Below, piece by piece: positions 44,818 through 54,231 of a stretch of DNA of 64,000 nt. The position numbers and the translations under genes were made by a program. This DNA is from Kuafuiihalomonas sp964473255. GTDB lineage: Bacteria > Myxococcota > Kuafuiibacteriia > Kuafuiibacteriales > Kuafuiibacteriaceae. Within the stretch, counting starts at the first letter, position 1. Every line of letters begins with the position of its first letter. The notes beneath the pieces were generated by a model. The model was not told the DNA's origin, did no database searches, and saw only the letters and a list, made by a program, of their open reading frames with translations. The stretch spans positions 7,461 to 71,460 of the forward strand of contig CAYYOT010000016.1 in the NCBI GenBank assembly GCA_964473255.1. Direction: 5' to 3'.

Positions 44818-46800
44818 GTGGCGGTTACCGCGAGCCTATGGGCACTGCTGGCCCTGCTCGGTTCGGTACAAGGGGGCGGGTGGCCGTCCGTCATCATCGA
44901 GCGCTCCGACCTGGCGGTTCGGGGAACATCGATCTCGGAGGAGACGCCTTGGGCCTATTGGGACCAGCACCCGGAACCAGGGTCGGTCCCCACGGAGACG
45001 GTGGATGCCGGTCGACAACTCCCGACTGCCTGGTCGGGGGACGGCTGGTTCGGCGTGGGCGTCGAACTCGTCGACGAGGTTTCCGACGGCTCCCTCATCC
45101 TGTGGCTCACCCGCAGCGGGAAGGTCGAGGTGTTTTGGGACGAGCAGCTCGTCTTCCGCGATGCGGGGCACGACGGCATCATTCCCGCCGACCTCCAGGC
45201 TCGGATTCCCATCGAACTTTCGGCCGAACGCGGACGTCACCGGCTACTCGTGCACATCGAGGACCCCTGGGCCGCTGCCAACCATCGACTGACCGGCTTC
45301 ACGGGGCTGTCCGCCCGAGTAGGCCACGCGCCGAACGGCATCGCGGCCGACCTCGACTACCACGTACAGCACTTCCGTCTTCACGGGTGGGTGAGCGGCT
45401 TCGCCTCGCTCATTCTTCTGCTTCAGCTGTTCCTCGTCCTGTTTCGCCCCCGTCGCCGCGGCAACCTGGTGGCCGCCGTGTCCATCCTCCCGGTCACCGG
45501 CATGCTTCTCCTCGACGAGGTCGCGCAAAGAGCCACCTCCGCGGGGCAGATCTACCTGAGCAACCTTGCCACCAACTTAGCGGTCCTCGCCTCGGCGGCC
45601 GTCCTACCCCAGTTCTTCCAGCATGCAGCCGGTCGACCGGTGCCCCCGTGGATGCGCGTCTTTCAGCTCCTCGCGATCCCCTTGGGGCTGGCCCTTCACT
45701 GGACCGGGTTCCAGCTGCCGTACGTCTACGCGGCCATAGCGCTCGTGATCTGCGGACACCGCATCATCCGTTCGCAGCTCGACGGGACCGGGGACTGGAT
45801 ACTGACGGTCGGCGGCGGGCTCTTCGCCCTGGCGGCGGCGGCGGAGCTCTTGGAGGCGTTTGGTGGAATCGAAGCCCCGACCCACAGCCTCATGTTCGGG
45901 TTCGCCGGTCTCCTCTTGGCGATGGCCCTGCACGTGGCTCGCGACTTCGGTCGGGCCGAGGTCGAGTCCGCTCGAGAGAAGCTCGCTCGCGAAGACGCAG
46001 AAGCCCGGGCCGCCATGGTCGAAGAGTTGCGCTACGCCAACCAGGCCCTGCGGGACACCCAAGCCCGGCTAGTCCAGAGCAAGAAGATGGCGTCGCTCGG
46101 TCGACTGGCTGCCGGGCTTTCGCACGAGCTCAACACACCCATAGGCGCGATTCATAGCGCGGCGCAGACCATCCGCATGGGCCTCGAGCGTCTGCCAGCG
46201 TCGGACTCGCCGCAGCGGACTACGACGCTCCTGTCCATGGTCGATGCGGCATGTCGGTCCGTGAGCGAAGGCACCGACCGCGTGTCGGCAATCGTGCAGA
46301 AGCTCAAAGACTTCGCTCGCCTCGATGAAGCCGCCCTTCAGCGCATGACCGTCGAGACCTCGATCGAAGCAGCCCTGCGGATGCTCGAGCCTTCATGGCC
46401 AGCTACGGTCGAGCTTCACCGCGACTTCCAGGCGACGCCCACAATCACGGCTCGCCCCGGCGATCTGAACCAGCTCTTCTACGAGTTGCTGCTCAACGCC
46501 CTCCACTGCCAACCGGAGGGCGGGGCAGTCCGCGTCTCTACCTCCATGGTAGAGGCTCGAATCATCGTCGAGATCCAAGACGATGGCCCCGGAATCCCCG
46601 ACGATCTTCGCGATCGCGTGTTCGACCCCGGTGTCACCACGAGGGGAGTCGGCGTTGGAACCGGCCTCGGGCTCTCGATCGCCTATCGAATCGTCGACGA
46701 CCAGGGCGGCCATCTCACGCTGGTGCGCCGCCCCGGCGGCGGAACCTCCGTAACCGTATACCTGCCGCAAGAAGACAGCAGACGCTCGAACTCATCCTGA
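44818..46800 (+). CDS. membrane sensor histidine kinase (7TMR-DISM-like)
   Basis: 660 residues from GTG 44818. An extracytoplasmic beta-rich sensor domain (about 25-180) is followed by seven or eight helices (about 190-385), a coiled linker, then the kinase core. The H-box is LAAGLSHELNTPIGAI with His436. N-box residues are in ELLLNALHCQPEG, G1 is DDGPGIPDD and G2 GTGLGLSIAYRI. It autophosphorylates on His. No response regulator gene is adjacent, so it is an orphan kinase, common in myxobacteria. Ligand unknown. Confidence 0.93.
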   Translation: MAVTASLWALLALLGSVQGGGWPSVIIERSDLAVRGTSISEETPWAYWDQHPEPGSVPTETVDAGRQLPTAWSGDGWFGVGVELVDEVSDGSLILWLTRSGKVEVFWDEQLVFRDAGHDGIIPADLQARIPIELSAERGRHRLLVHIEDPWAAANHRLTGFTGLSARVGHAPNGIAADLDYHVQHFRLHGWVSGFASLILLLQLFLVLFRPRRRGNLVAAVSILPVTGMLLLDEVAQRATSAGQIYLSNLATNLAVLASAAVLPQFFQHAAGRPVPPWMRVFQLLAIPLGLALHWTGFQLPYVYAAIALVICGHRIIRSQLDGTGDWILTVGGGLFALAAAAELLEAFGGIEAPTHSLMFGFAGLLLAMALHVARDFGRAEVESAREKLAREDAEARAAMVEELRYANQALRDTQARLVQSKKMASLGRLAAGLSHELNTPIGAIHSAAQTIRMGLERLPASDSPQRTTTLLSMVDAACRSVSEGTDRVSAIVQKLKDFARLDEAALQRMTVETSIEAALRMLEPSWPATVELHRDFQATPTITARPGDLNQLFYELLLNALHCQPEGGAVRVSTSMVEARIIVEIQDDGPGIPDDLRDRVFDPGVTTRGVGVGTGLGLSIAYRIVDDQGGHLTLVRRPGGGTSVTVYLPQEDSRRSNSS

Positions 46801-46931
46801 CCGGGGCGGATCGGGGAGATGATAGTAGCAGCATTCGGTGAGTCCGGTACGAAAGGTGCTCCACGTCGCCAACAGTGTCTTTGCTGACCGACGCACCCGG
46901 GGTGCTGACGAAACGCTCGGAGCTTGTTCGA

Positions 46932-47867
46932 TCAGGGGGCGGGCGCGCGGAAGTCGGCGGCGACGCCGAAGACGGAAAAGCCTGATCCGCTGCTGCTTCG
47001 GGCTCGGCCCGAGAAGTTCAAGCGACCCACAAGCACGCCGCCATCGGTCGAGATGATATCGACCGACCCGCCGCTGTCGCCATTGTAGCTCGTGCTGCGC
47101 ATCTCGTCCCGAACGTACTCGCCGTTCACAGTGCCGTTCGGACCGCCGTATACGCCCACCGGGACCTGGCCATCGACTTTGCGGATCCGGCCGGCCAAGA
47201 AGCTGCCCGACGCTTCTTCCTCGACGACGATACGCAGCGATTCGCCGTCGTCCTCCACCCGCGCAGTTCCCGCCAAGACGAGGCTATCGCTGAAGCGGAT
47301 CTCCCCCTGGCCGTCGCTCAGGCCGCTGACCGCGGGCAAGGCATAGCGTGCGTCGAAGCTGGCCCGCAGCTCGTGGGAAGGTGACGACGAGCCGGTCGGT
47401 TGTAGGTTCGCTTGGACCCGGCCGCGCAGACGCTGGTTCTCGTGGAGTTCGATCGTCAGCATGCCTTCGCCCTGGTTCACGTAGTACTCCCGACCGTCGA
47501 AGAAACCCCCAACGTCGGTGCTGCCTTGGGGGCCTTCGCTGGTCGCCCGAAGCCCATACACCTCATAGTCTCCCGGTGCGAGATGCTCGCCCCAGGCCGA
47601 TGTGTCGCGGATGGTGAGCGTCAATCGATCGTCGCCGTCCGTGAGCTTCACCAGGACGCTTCGCTGATCGTACTGGAAGAGATAGTCGAGCTCGGCGTCG
47701 GCCGCGGTTGCCTCGGACACGGGGTCGCCGGTGACCAGGGACGTTAGGGAGAAGGTGGCACTGCCGCCCGGGGCGCCTCCGCCGGGGCCCGAGGGCCCGG
47801 AGCCGTCACTCGAGTCGCCGCAGGCGCCGAGCAGGATGGATAGTATGAGAGGTACGTTTGGCTTCAT
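46932..47867 (-). CDS. lipoprotein, beta-rich, unknown
   Basis: Lipoprotein of 311 residues. ATG 47867 follows GAAAGAGGGAAG; the signal peptide ends ILLGACGDSS, so the Cys is lipidated, then a Gly/Ser/Pro linker. The rest alternates short strands (YEVYGLRATSEG, FFDGREYYVNQGEGMLTI, GEIRFSDSLVLAGTARVE, GFSVFGVAADFRAPAP), suggesting a secreted beta-sandwich or barrel-like domain. No family recognised. It lies directly downstream of the ZU5 lipoprotein gene (47 bp) and may share its transcript. Confidence 0.7.
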   Translation of the reverse strand: MKPNVPLILSILLGACGDSSDGSGPSGPGGGAPGGSATFSLTSLVTGDPVSEATAADAELDYLFQYDQRSVLVKLTDGDDRLTLTIRDTSAWGEHLAPGDYEVYGLRATSEGPQGSTDVGGFFDGREYYVNQGEGMLTIELHENQRLRGRVQANLQPTGSSSPSHELRASFDARYALPAVSGLSDGQGEIRFSDSLVLAGTARVEDDGESLRIVVEEEASGSFLAGRIRKVDGQVPVGVYGGPNGTVNGEYVRDEMRSTSYNGDSGGSVDIISTDGGVLVGRLNFSGRARSSSGSGFSVFGVAADFRAPAP

Positions 47868-47914
47868 ACTTCCCTCTTTCCAGGAAGGCGAAGCCTGCGC
47901 GCTGATTGTCTCGA

Positions 47915-49975
47915 CTAGGGCTCGAAGCCTACGATGTATGCCGCGTTGTTGCCGACGAGGTCCGTAGCTTCGAAGGTGCCGTCCGCCCACTCAACCGACC
48001 ACCCTGGCTGGGTCGGGAGGTTACCACCGAAGACCGGGCGCCCCTTTGCGGTGATGGCCATGACGAACGGCAAGTTCCGATCCAGCGAGCCCCCGGCCGT
48101 ATACGTGAACGTCTGGGTCCAGCCCGTCGAAGAGGTCAGAAATGCGGTCGACTTGAGCTCTTCTCCGATAGCCGGCTTGTTCGTGAGAAAGCCGATCGCG
48201 CGCACGCCGTTTACAGTTCCAACTGCGAACTGAGGGCCGGCGAGCGTCTCGAAAGCAACGGTAGCCGCAGCTGAACGGTCTTGTCCCGGTGAAACGCCGC
48301 CCCCGATGTCGAAGCTGATACCCGACGAGCCGTCTCGGCGGTCGATGTTTGTCCCCCAGAAGGCGCCGTTTACGACCCCTCGGCCCCCTTCGAAGAACGC
48401 ACGGCCGGCGCCGTACATGACGGGATTGAAGTCGCGCATCGTAATATCGACGATCGGTCGGCTTCCGTCGAAGCGATACGTGGCGGAACCGCCGTTGCGG
48501 AAGCTGTAGACATGCTGATCGTTGGCATCGAAGCGAGCAATGGGGGCATCCGCCAAGAGCCCCCCGGACCCGGTGAGCTCGTTGGCCGGGTCGTCAGTGA
48601 AGTTGACGTCAGCTTTCTCGCTGGCAAAGCCGGCCACATAGTAGTCGCAGGTTGCGATGAACGGCTGGCCGTAAGTCTTGGAGACCACCTGCTCCATGTG
48701 CATATCAGCGAAGCCCTGCACGTGGAGAATGTCGCCGTTGGGAGCGATCTTCAGGATGAACCCGGCGTTTATGCCGAGATCTGGCAGACTCTCGCGCTCT
48801 CCAACCTGAACGGCACCGCCATAGTATCCGACGGCGAGCAGATTGCTTTCGCAGTCGAAGTCGATGTCTCGGATCTCGACGGGGCTTCCCGTGATCGCCC
48901 GGCCCCAGATGATCGATCCGTTACTGTCGAACTTGTAGAGATTGCGGTTGTCTACGAGGATGATGTTGTTTTCGTGGTCGAGTTCGATACGGCGGAAGGG
49001 TTCGATCGAGTTCTCGGGCGGGATGAAGAACTCGTCCCGGATGACGTTACCATCCTCGTCGAGCTGGATGATGAAGCCGCTCTCGAATAGGCCGTAGACC
49101 CCGCCGAATTCGTCGGGCGCGAGATCGACAAGCGGCGTGGATCCCACGCCGATGGGAAAGGCGTCGTAGCGAACGTCGCCCGTGGCCGATGCGAAGAAGA
49201 GCCGGCACGAGCCGCACGTGTCGTCGCCGCCGCAGTCGACTCCGGCCTCCAGCTCGTCCCGAATCTCGTTCACGCAGTGAGGCTGAACGCAAACGTTGCC
49301 CTCCATCCCCGTGAACTTGGCTCCAAAGTCGATGCCGCACCGAAGATCACCAGCGCAGTCACCGTCGACCTCGCACCCGAAAGCGCCTTCCATGAGGTTC
49401 CCGCCTCCGAGGGGAACCAAACCGCTGCCGTACTCCGAGAAGGAGCTCAGCTGTCCGACGGTTACGTTACCCTCGCGCGTCGATTCCGAGACGGGGGCCC
49501 ATTCCATGGTCACCTCGTTGAGACGCAAGACGGCTTTCCGAAAGCCTTCCGGCGCCGGGCCGGGGTCTTCGAGTCTTAGTATCACGGGGACGGCAAAGGT
49601 CTGTCCGTCGGGGCCCAAAGACACGGCGGGGCCGGTGATCCGCTCGGCGTCCGGTACCTCGCCCGGTTCGAGGACGCGAAGCGTGATGTCCACATCTTCG
49701 GTCAAGGCGCCGGCGGGGATGCTCAGGCTCACGCCTTCGGTTTCGATCGCTCCACCTTCGGCTCCGACGCGTTCGACGAGCGTGTCGTCGCTAACGCCTT
49801 GGTCGGGTTGGCCGGCGTCGGCGAGGCCGACGTCAGGGCTACCTGGCTGGCTGGCGTCAGCGGTGCCGGCGTCGCGGCCGCCGCTCCCTCCCGTATCCAC
49901 GGGGTCGGAGCTCGAAGAGGTGCCGCAAGCGGTTCCGAATACGAAGGTCGCAAAAATAGGTGCGAGATGTCTCAT
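47915..49975 (-). CDS. ZU5-domain surface lipoprotein with propeller-like C-terminus
   Basis: 686 residues from ATG 49975. Lipobox GTACGTS, then an Asp/Ala/Gly/Pro linker. A ZU5-like domain reads EGGAIETEGVSLSIPAGAL (about 70-170). A Cys-rich stretch follows (CEVDGDCAGDLRCG, CVQPHC, DCGGDDTCGSC). The C-terminal 430 residues hold repeated strands with calcium-like NGD/DND turns (LDEDGNVIRDEF, IILVDNRNLYKFDSNG, FILKIAPNGDIL), like bacterial beta-propeller repeats. Probably exposed on the outer membrane. Confidence 0.82.
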   Translation of the reverse strand: MRHLAPIFATFVFGTACGTSSSSDPVDTGGSGGRDAGTADASQPGSPDVGLADAGQPDQGVSDDTLVERVGAEGGAIETEGVSLSIPAGALTEDVDITLRVLEPGEVPDAERITGPAVSLGPDGQTFAVPVILRLEDPGPAPEGFRKAVLRLNEVTMEWAPVSESTREGNVTVGQLSSFSEYGSGLVPLGGGNLMEGAFGCEVDGDCAGDLRCGIDFGAKFTGMEGNVCVQPHCVNEIRDELEAGVDCGGDDTCGSCRLFFASATGDVRYDAFPIGVGSTPLVDLAPDEFGGVYGLFESGFIIQLDEDGNVIRDEFFIPPENSIEPFRRIELDHENNIILVDNRNLYKFDSNGSIIWGRAITGSPVEIRDIDFDCESNLLAVGYYGGAVQVGERESLPDLGINAGFILKIAPNGDILHVQGFADMHMEQVVSKTYGQPFIATCDYYVAGFASEKADVNFTDDPANELTGSGGLLADAPIARFDANDQHVYSFRNGGSATYRFDGSRPIVDITMRDFNPVMYGAGRAFFEGGRGVVNGAFWGTNIDRRDGSSGISFDIGGGVSPGQDRSAAATVAFETLAGPQFAVGTVNGVRAIGFLTNKPAIGEELKSTAFLTSSTGWTQTFTYTAGGSLDRNLPFVMAITAKGRPVFGGNLPTQPGWSVEWADGTFEATDLVGNNAAYIVGFEP

Positions 49976-50317
49976 GGTCCCCCTTTCCCGCTATCTCCGA
50001 ATCTGCGCGCTGGAGGAACGGCCGGCCGCCGATCGTTGGCCCACCGGCTGGGTCTCATCAATCGACGAGCGGCAGGATCAGTTCCGTGGCCGGGGTTCCG
50101 ACGCCGATCGCGAGGCTGGTGACGGCCGCCGCGGTCAGGGCGTCGGCTTGGTCAATGAGGTCGCTTCGGGCGACTTGGTCCAGCCCGCCTCGGAGCCTTG
50201 CCCGCCGACGCGCAGGCGGCATGCCATCGTCTGACCAACAGGGCGAAGCCAGACTGTATCGCCGGCGGCACACACTCCGTGCCGTTTCCCTCTCACTCGC
50301 CCGCGCTCAAAGGCGAA
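49976..50317. other. intergenic with possible small minus ORF
   Basis: About 342 bp. A minus frame (50058-50273) ends LRGGLDQVARSDLIDQAD ... GVGTPATELILPLVD, which has coding-like composition, but the N-terminal part is Arg/Cys-rich and no start or family was clear. It may be the end of a degraded gene. The promoter of the ZU5 lipoprotein presumably lies near 49980-50050. Confidence 0.3.
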
Positions 50318-51775
50318 TCATGGCTTGATGACGGGACCGTCCTTGACCCACGAGGTCAGGCTCCGCGTGCCGAGATCGATCGTCCCGTCCGGCGACACTC
50401 CGCAGGCTTCGGTCGCGACCGTACCCGACCCCGTTTCGAGATCGTAGAGGGCGACCAGGCCCACCGCTGTACACGAGACTTCCTGATCCCAGTTGGCGCT
50501 GATCTCGGCGGAGGTCCGAGCGACGTCCCAGATACGGATACGGCCGATGCGGCCGTCGAACGAAATGCCGTTGAACCCGTGCTTTTCGCCGCCGAAGACG
50601 ATCTCGGCTTGCCGAGCAGCCGAGCTGGCGAGGCCTTGCGTACAACCCGTGTCCGGAATCGAACGGTCGACGTCGGTGAGCGTTGTCGTCGACGTGTAGT
50701 CCAACGCGCCGTCCACGTAGATGCGAAGCTCGTTGCCGACGGGGACGTCGTCGTAGACCAGGGCCACATGATGCCATGCGGCGGGCGTCTCCACGACGTC
50801 CGTACTGCCGTAGATCGTGAGGGGTCCGCTGCTTCCGACGGCGCCGATACCGAACGCGACGCGGTCGTCGATGATCGCGGCTCCGAAGTCGTAGCCGTCG
50901 CATGTTCCTCCGAATACGTCGCGGTCCAAGAAGATGTTGCCGTCGATCCAGTCGTAGGCCGCGACGTCGACATCCGTCCCTACCGTCGAGGCGTTGGTAT
51001 TGTTGGCGGCATCGCCGTAGAGCCAGACCTCGTAGGTGAACGACGCGGCGCCGACGTCGCACGGCTCATGGCCGGCGGCTCCCGCTACGGCGTCGTCGCA
51101 GGCCACGCGAATCTCGTCTTCACTGTCGATGTTGACACCGTTCTTCACGAACTCGATGGAATTCAGATCGACGGTAGTTACCGGTCCTCCGTCGATGGAG
51201 GAGGCATCTCGAAGGCCGGCATCACCGGCATCACCCGAGCCGCCGGCATCCGTCAGGCCGGCATCGGGCAAAGACACCACCGCGTCCGACGAACCGCCCG
51301 CATCGGGCAGCACCACCACGGCGTCGCCCGCACCGGCATCCGGCAGGCCCGTCGCGTCGGGGAAGCCGACGACGGCATCGGCCAGCGATGCGTCGAGCGT
51401 GGCGTCGGGGAGGCCTACGACAGCATCCGGACGCGATGCGTCGAGCGCGGCATCGGGGAAGCCGACGACGGCATCGGCCAGCGATGCGTCGAGCGCGGCA
51501 TCCGAGAAAGATGCGTCGGGCCCAACGTCTTCGAAGCCGACGAAGACATCCGCGAGTGACGCGTCCGCCGTCGCATCGCTCCGGCCGGTGTCTGCCCGTC
51601 CCACATCGGGAAGCTCGGTGTCTGGTCTGGAGTCGAGCGCGCCGGATCGATCCGGAAGGCCCGCATCGGGCATGTCGTCGGCTGCGTCAGGCCGATCCGT
51701 CGATTCGTCTTCCCCTCCGCAGGCCGAGCTGAGGGCAGCGGCGGTCGCCCACACGAACCACGCGCGCCGCTGCAT
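50318..51775 (-). CDS. LamG-like (concanavalin-fold) lipoprotein with Asp-rich repeat linker
   Basis: 485 residues from ATG 51775; the lipobox is ALSSACGGE. Residues about 25-200 are an Asp/Ala/Gly linker built from 16-residue repeats (DASLADAVVGFPDA type). The C-terminal 290 residues form a LamG/concanavalin-like sandwich: SFTYEVWLYGDA, WHHVALVYDD, LRIYVDGALD, GRIGRIRIWDVARTSAEI. Such domains bind carbohydrates or proteins. The linker likely lifts the domain off the outer membrane. Confidence 0.85.
   Translation of the reverse strand: MQRRAWFVWATAAALSSACGGEDESTDRPDAADDMPDAGLPDRSGALDSRPDTELPDVGRADTGRSDATADASLADVFVGFEDVGPDASFSDAALDASLADAVVGFPDAALDASRPDAVVGLPDATLDASLADAVVGFPDATGLPDAGAGDAVVVLPDAGGSSDAVVSLPDAGLTDAGGSGDAGDAGLRDASSIDGGPVTTVDLNSIEFVKNGVNIDSEDEIRVACDDAVAGAAGHEPCDVGAASFTYEVWLYGDAANNTNASTVGTDVDVAAYDWIDGNIFLDRDVFGGTCDGYDFGAAIIDDRVAFGIGAVGSSGPLTIYGSTDVVETPAAWHHVALVYDDVPVGNELRIYVDGALDYTSTTTLTDVDRSIPDTGCTQGLASSAARQAEIVFGGEKHGFNGISFDGRIGRIRIWDVARTSAEISANWDQEVSCTAVGLVALYDLETGSGTVATEACGVSPDGTIDLGTRSLTSWVKDGPVIKP
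51354..51497 (-). repeat. three 48-bp tandem repeats in linker
   Basis: Starting at 51354, 51402 and 51450, three 48-bp units (minus-strand sense DALDAS..DAVVGxP type) are nearly identical, differing at a handful of bases, with degenerate copies on both sides. This makes the linker length prone to change. Confidence 0.8.
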
Positions 51776-51805
51776 ATTCAGGGATGCAGGCATCGAGTAG
51801 ATAGC

Positions 51806-52339
51806 TCAGGATGCGCACCGCGCCAACGCGTCGCCGCAGCACGCTTCTTCCGAATCCGGAGGGTTATTGCAGAGACGGCTGAATCCCTCGCACAGGGTCG
51901 CGAGGCTTTGGTTCTCGCACTGTGAGCAGTCGCAGGGCCCAGGGTCGAAGAAACCGCTGCACGTCGAGGCCGCGGTCGCCAACTCGGTCGTACAGCCGAT
52001 CACGGCGGTGAGATCGTCGCTACACGTCAGGTCGTCGTAGCACTCCTCGGCCGTCTGCAGGGCCTCGTTGCATCCTTGTCCGCTGAATCCTTGTCCGAAG
52101 TATCCATCTTCGCAGCCGTCGATGCACGCATCGAGTGGACCGGAGAGACCGCGATCGCAGTCGATGAAGTCTCGACACATGGCCCCGCACAGGCCGCCGG
52201 CTTCCGTCGCTCCGCCGTTGCCTCCGTTGCCGCTTCCATTGCCGAGCCCGTTTTCTCCATCCGAGTCGTCGCTGCAGCCGGTGACCGAAACGAGCAAAGA
52301 GGATGACAGAGCGACGACCAGCCACACACCTCGAGCCAT
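51806..52339 (-). CDS. Cys-rich lipoprotein
   Basis: 177 residues from ATG 52339. The signal peptide ends VSVTGCSDD. A Gly/Asn-rich linker follows, then a Cys-rich domain with about 18 Cys in closely spaced pairs (CGAMCRDFIDCDRG, CIDGCEDG, CDCSQCEN, CCGDALARC). It resembles the small Cys lipoprotein at 10595-10912 in pattern (Cys-x3-Cys helices), so they may belong to one myxobacterial family. Function unknown. Confidence 0.75.
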   Translation of the reverse strand: MARGVWLVVALSSSLLVSVTGCSDDSDGENGLGNGSGNGGNGGATEAGGLCGAMCRDFIDCDRGLSGPLDACIDGCEDGYFGQGFSGQGCNEALQTAEECYDDLTCSDDLTAVIGCTTELATAASTCSGFFDPGPCDCSQCENQSLATLCEGFSRLCNNPPDSEEACCGDALARCAS

Positions 52340-52516
52340 GTGCTCGGTTTTACCACGATGAGTATCGATCAACACCCTCTCAGCTCGCCGGCGGAACGTC
52401 GAGCTGACGTGACCTTCTGCCGACTGTGCATTCCAGTCGCTGAGGAGGTCGGGGAGGGGGGGTGGAGCGGCACCTGCCGTGGCGCGTCAGTCTTGGTCGT
52501 CGGAAGGCGCGGAGAC

Positions 52517-53149
52517 TCAACAGGCGATGAGTGTGCACACCCAAGTGCCGCCGGTGCACGCACAGCTGTTACAGCCGTCCCCCGCGGGCTGGACTTCGCC
52601 TTCGATGCAGGCGGCTTCACAGCTATCGACCGAAGGGTACATGGGCCAGTCCTCGGGCGCAGTGCATGCCGTCCCGTAGAGGCAACACGTACCGGTCCGC
52701 GGGTTTCGGGCGACGCCTTCTACCGCTGGACAGCCGCCGTCGATCTCTCTGGGCGGAGGACAGTCGATGGGGCCACACGCCTTTTCGGTGCATAGCCAAG
52801 CTCCGCCGCCGCACGTGCAGGTGTTGCAGCCGTCGCCGGCAACCTTCGTTTCTCCGTCGGTGCATTCACATGCCATCCGCGTGCAGGCCCACTCGCCGTC
52901 GAAACACGAGCACGTGTTGCAGCCGTCGCCCGCGGGTTTCACGTCGCCTTCGTTGCAGACGGGTTCGCAGGCGATCTGCGTACAGGCCCAATCGCCCTCG
53001 CTGCAGACGCAGGTGTTGCAGCCGTCGCCGGCCGGTCGGGTTGCCCCGTCGGTGCAGGGAATCGTGGACGTGTCGATCGGTCCGCCGCATGCGACCACGC
53101 CTCCTACCATCGTCCAGAAGATCGTATGCCGCACGTGTTGGCTCCGCAT
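52517..53149 (-). CDS. lipoprotein with four pacifastin-like Cys repeats
   Basis: 210 residues from ATG 53149 (a TTG three codons earlier is possible). Lipobox GGVVACGG. Four repeats carry the pattern C-x(9)-GDGCNTCxC-x(3-4)-W-xCTxxxC, for example CNEGDVKPAGDGCNTCSC and AGDGCNSCACTGG. This matches the pacifastin light-chain inhibitor motif best known from arthropod serine-protease inhibitors; an insert of about 45 residues (CPPPREIDGGCPAVEG) separates repeats three and four. Function as protease inhibitor or simple disulfide scaffold is not settled. Confidence 0.82.
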   Translation of the reverse strand: MRSQHVRHTIFWTMVGGVVACGGPIDTSTIPCTDGATRPAGDGCNTCVCSEGDWACTQIACEPVCNEGDVKPAGDGCNTCSCFDGEWACTRMACECTDGETKVAGDGCNTCTCGGGAWLCTEKACGPIDCPPPREIDGGCPAVEGVARNPRTGTCCLYGTACTAPEDWPMYPSVDSCEAACIEGEVQPAGDGCNSCACTGGTWVCTLIAC

Positions 53150-53466
53150 GCCGACCAACTAAGCAAACCGGATGCCAATAACAGCATGTCTGTTTTTCGG
53201 AAACAGGTCTCCACCGGGTCGAGAGGCCCCGTCAGAGATCTGAGATCTTCGTCGAAACCGATCGTGACCGAGGCCAGCGATCTCCATCGCCGTGCCTTCG
53301 TTGACGCAGTCCGCGACGGCAAGGTCAGGGCGATCCAGAGTCGCCGGATTGAACTGGACGTCGCTAACCTGGCCGCGGTCTCGAACCTCCCGATCCTCGG
53401 TCCATCCCCCCACGCCCCGTTTGTGCCCCAGTCCACCCGCAGCCGGCAATCGTCGTCGGACGGGGT
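53150..53466. other. intergenic, nothing recognised
   Basis: About 317 bp between the pacifastin-like lipoprotein start and the decayed frame at 53467. Frames on both strands are open but Arg/Ser-rich and carry no motif. Presumably holds the lipoprotein promoter. Confidence 0.4.
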
Positions 53467-53646
53467 TCAATCGGTCGCGGTACTCGTGAGAGCGTAGACC
53501 CCCCAACGCTCGTTGCGAAACAGCTCGGGAAGCTCGAGGTCGTCCCGGGCGCGCACGAGGAGAAGGTCACAATCATATTTCGCGGCGAGCTCGATGTAGC
53601 GGGGGGAGGCGAGCAGCATCGTGTCCGCCGGCGTGGCGTCGCAACG
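53467..53646 (-). pseudogene. possible C-terminal remnant of a membrane glycosyltransferase-like protein
   Basis: The minus frame ends TPADTMLLASPRYIELAAKY, DCDLLLVRARDDLELPEL and FRNERWGVYALTSTATD. The string reads like the C-terminal soluble part of multi-spanning glycosyltransferase-like proteins ('TPADAVFL...VVVD...YRVYRL'), but the upstream sequence is Arg-rich with no membrane helices and no start. The identification is weak; it may be unrelated. Confidence 0.3.
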
Positions 53647-53746
53647 CCGAGCGCACCGCCCCCATCCGACCCGACGCCAAGCGCGATGGGCGCACTCCTC
53701 TGCCGACCGCCTTTTTTCGCGCAAGCTCCCTCTCCCCGGAAAGAGG

Positions 53747-54217
53747 ATGGCGATGACGTTCCGCGGGCTACCGACAAGAACCACCTCACCGGCAGCGGGG
53801 GGTTTCGACCCTCGCCGGGAATTCCGCCGGTTGCTCACCCGACGAGGCGTGGCCGGGGGGCTGTCGGTCGTCGGGTTCGTGCTGTTGTTTGCCGCCTGCG
53901 GCTCGGAAGAGGGAGGCGACCCACAAAGCGACATCACGCCCACCGACGCCACGTGTGAGGAAGCCATCGAGCGGCTGTGCGCCGAGGCCTGCGCCTGTTC
54001 GGATCGGTGTCGCTTTGGCTCCACCAATTCGACCCAGATCCAGGGGGATGGCGAGTCGGGCTGCGTCCGGCAGCTTCAGCTCGGCCTGTGCAATGCGCCG
54101 AACCAAGTCATCGACTGGGGCCTGTGCGATGGCGCGTTGATGGCGCCGCAGTGTGGCCTGGACTTCAACGACAATGACTTCCTGGTGCTGCCTTCGAGCT
54201 GTCAGGCTCCGGGCTGA
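53747..54217 (+). CDS. lipoprotein with long N-terminal leader
   Basis: 156 residues from ATG 53747 (AAAGAGG upstream). The hydrophobic stretch (GLSVVGFVLLFAACGSEE) starts near residue 36, so the basic n-region is unusually long; the lipobox FAACGS is clear. The mature domain has Cys pairs (CEEAIERLCAEACACSDRC, CVRQLQLGLC, SSCQAPG). Stop and next start are 14 bp apart, with GGAGGG between, so the two lipoproteins probably share an operon. Confidence 0.72.
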   Translation: MAMTFRGLPTRTTSPAAGGFDPRREFRRLLTRRGVAGGLSVVGFVLLFAACGSEEGGDPQSDITPTDATCEEAIERLCAEACACSDRCRFGSTNSTQIQGDGESGCVRQLQLGLCNAPNQVIDWGLCDGALMAPQCGLDFNDNDFLVLPSSCQAPG

Positions 54218-54231
54218 ATCGGAGGGCCAGG

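Noticed and set aside
53126..53497. Plus-strand frame of 123 codons
   Set aside because: Overlaps the start of the pacifastin-like gene antisense, with no motif or ribosome site.
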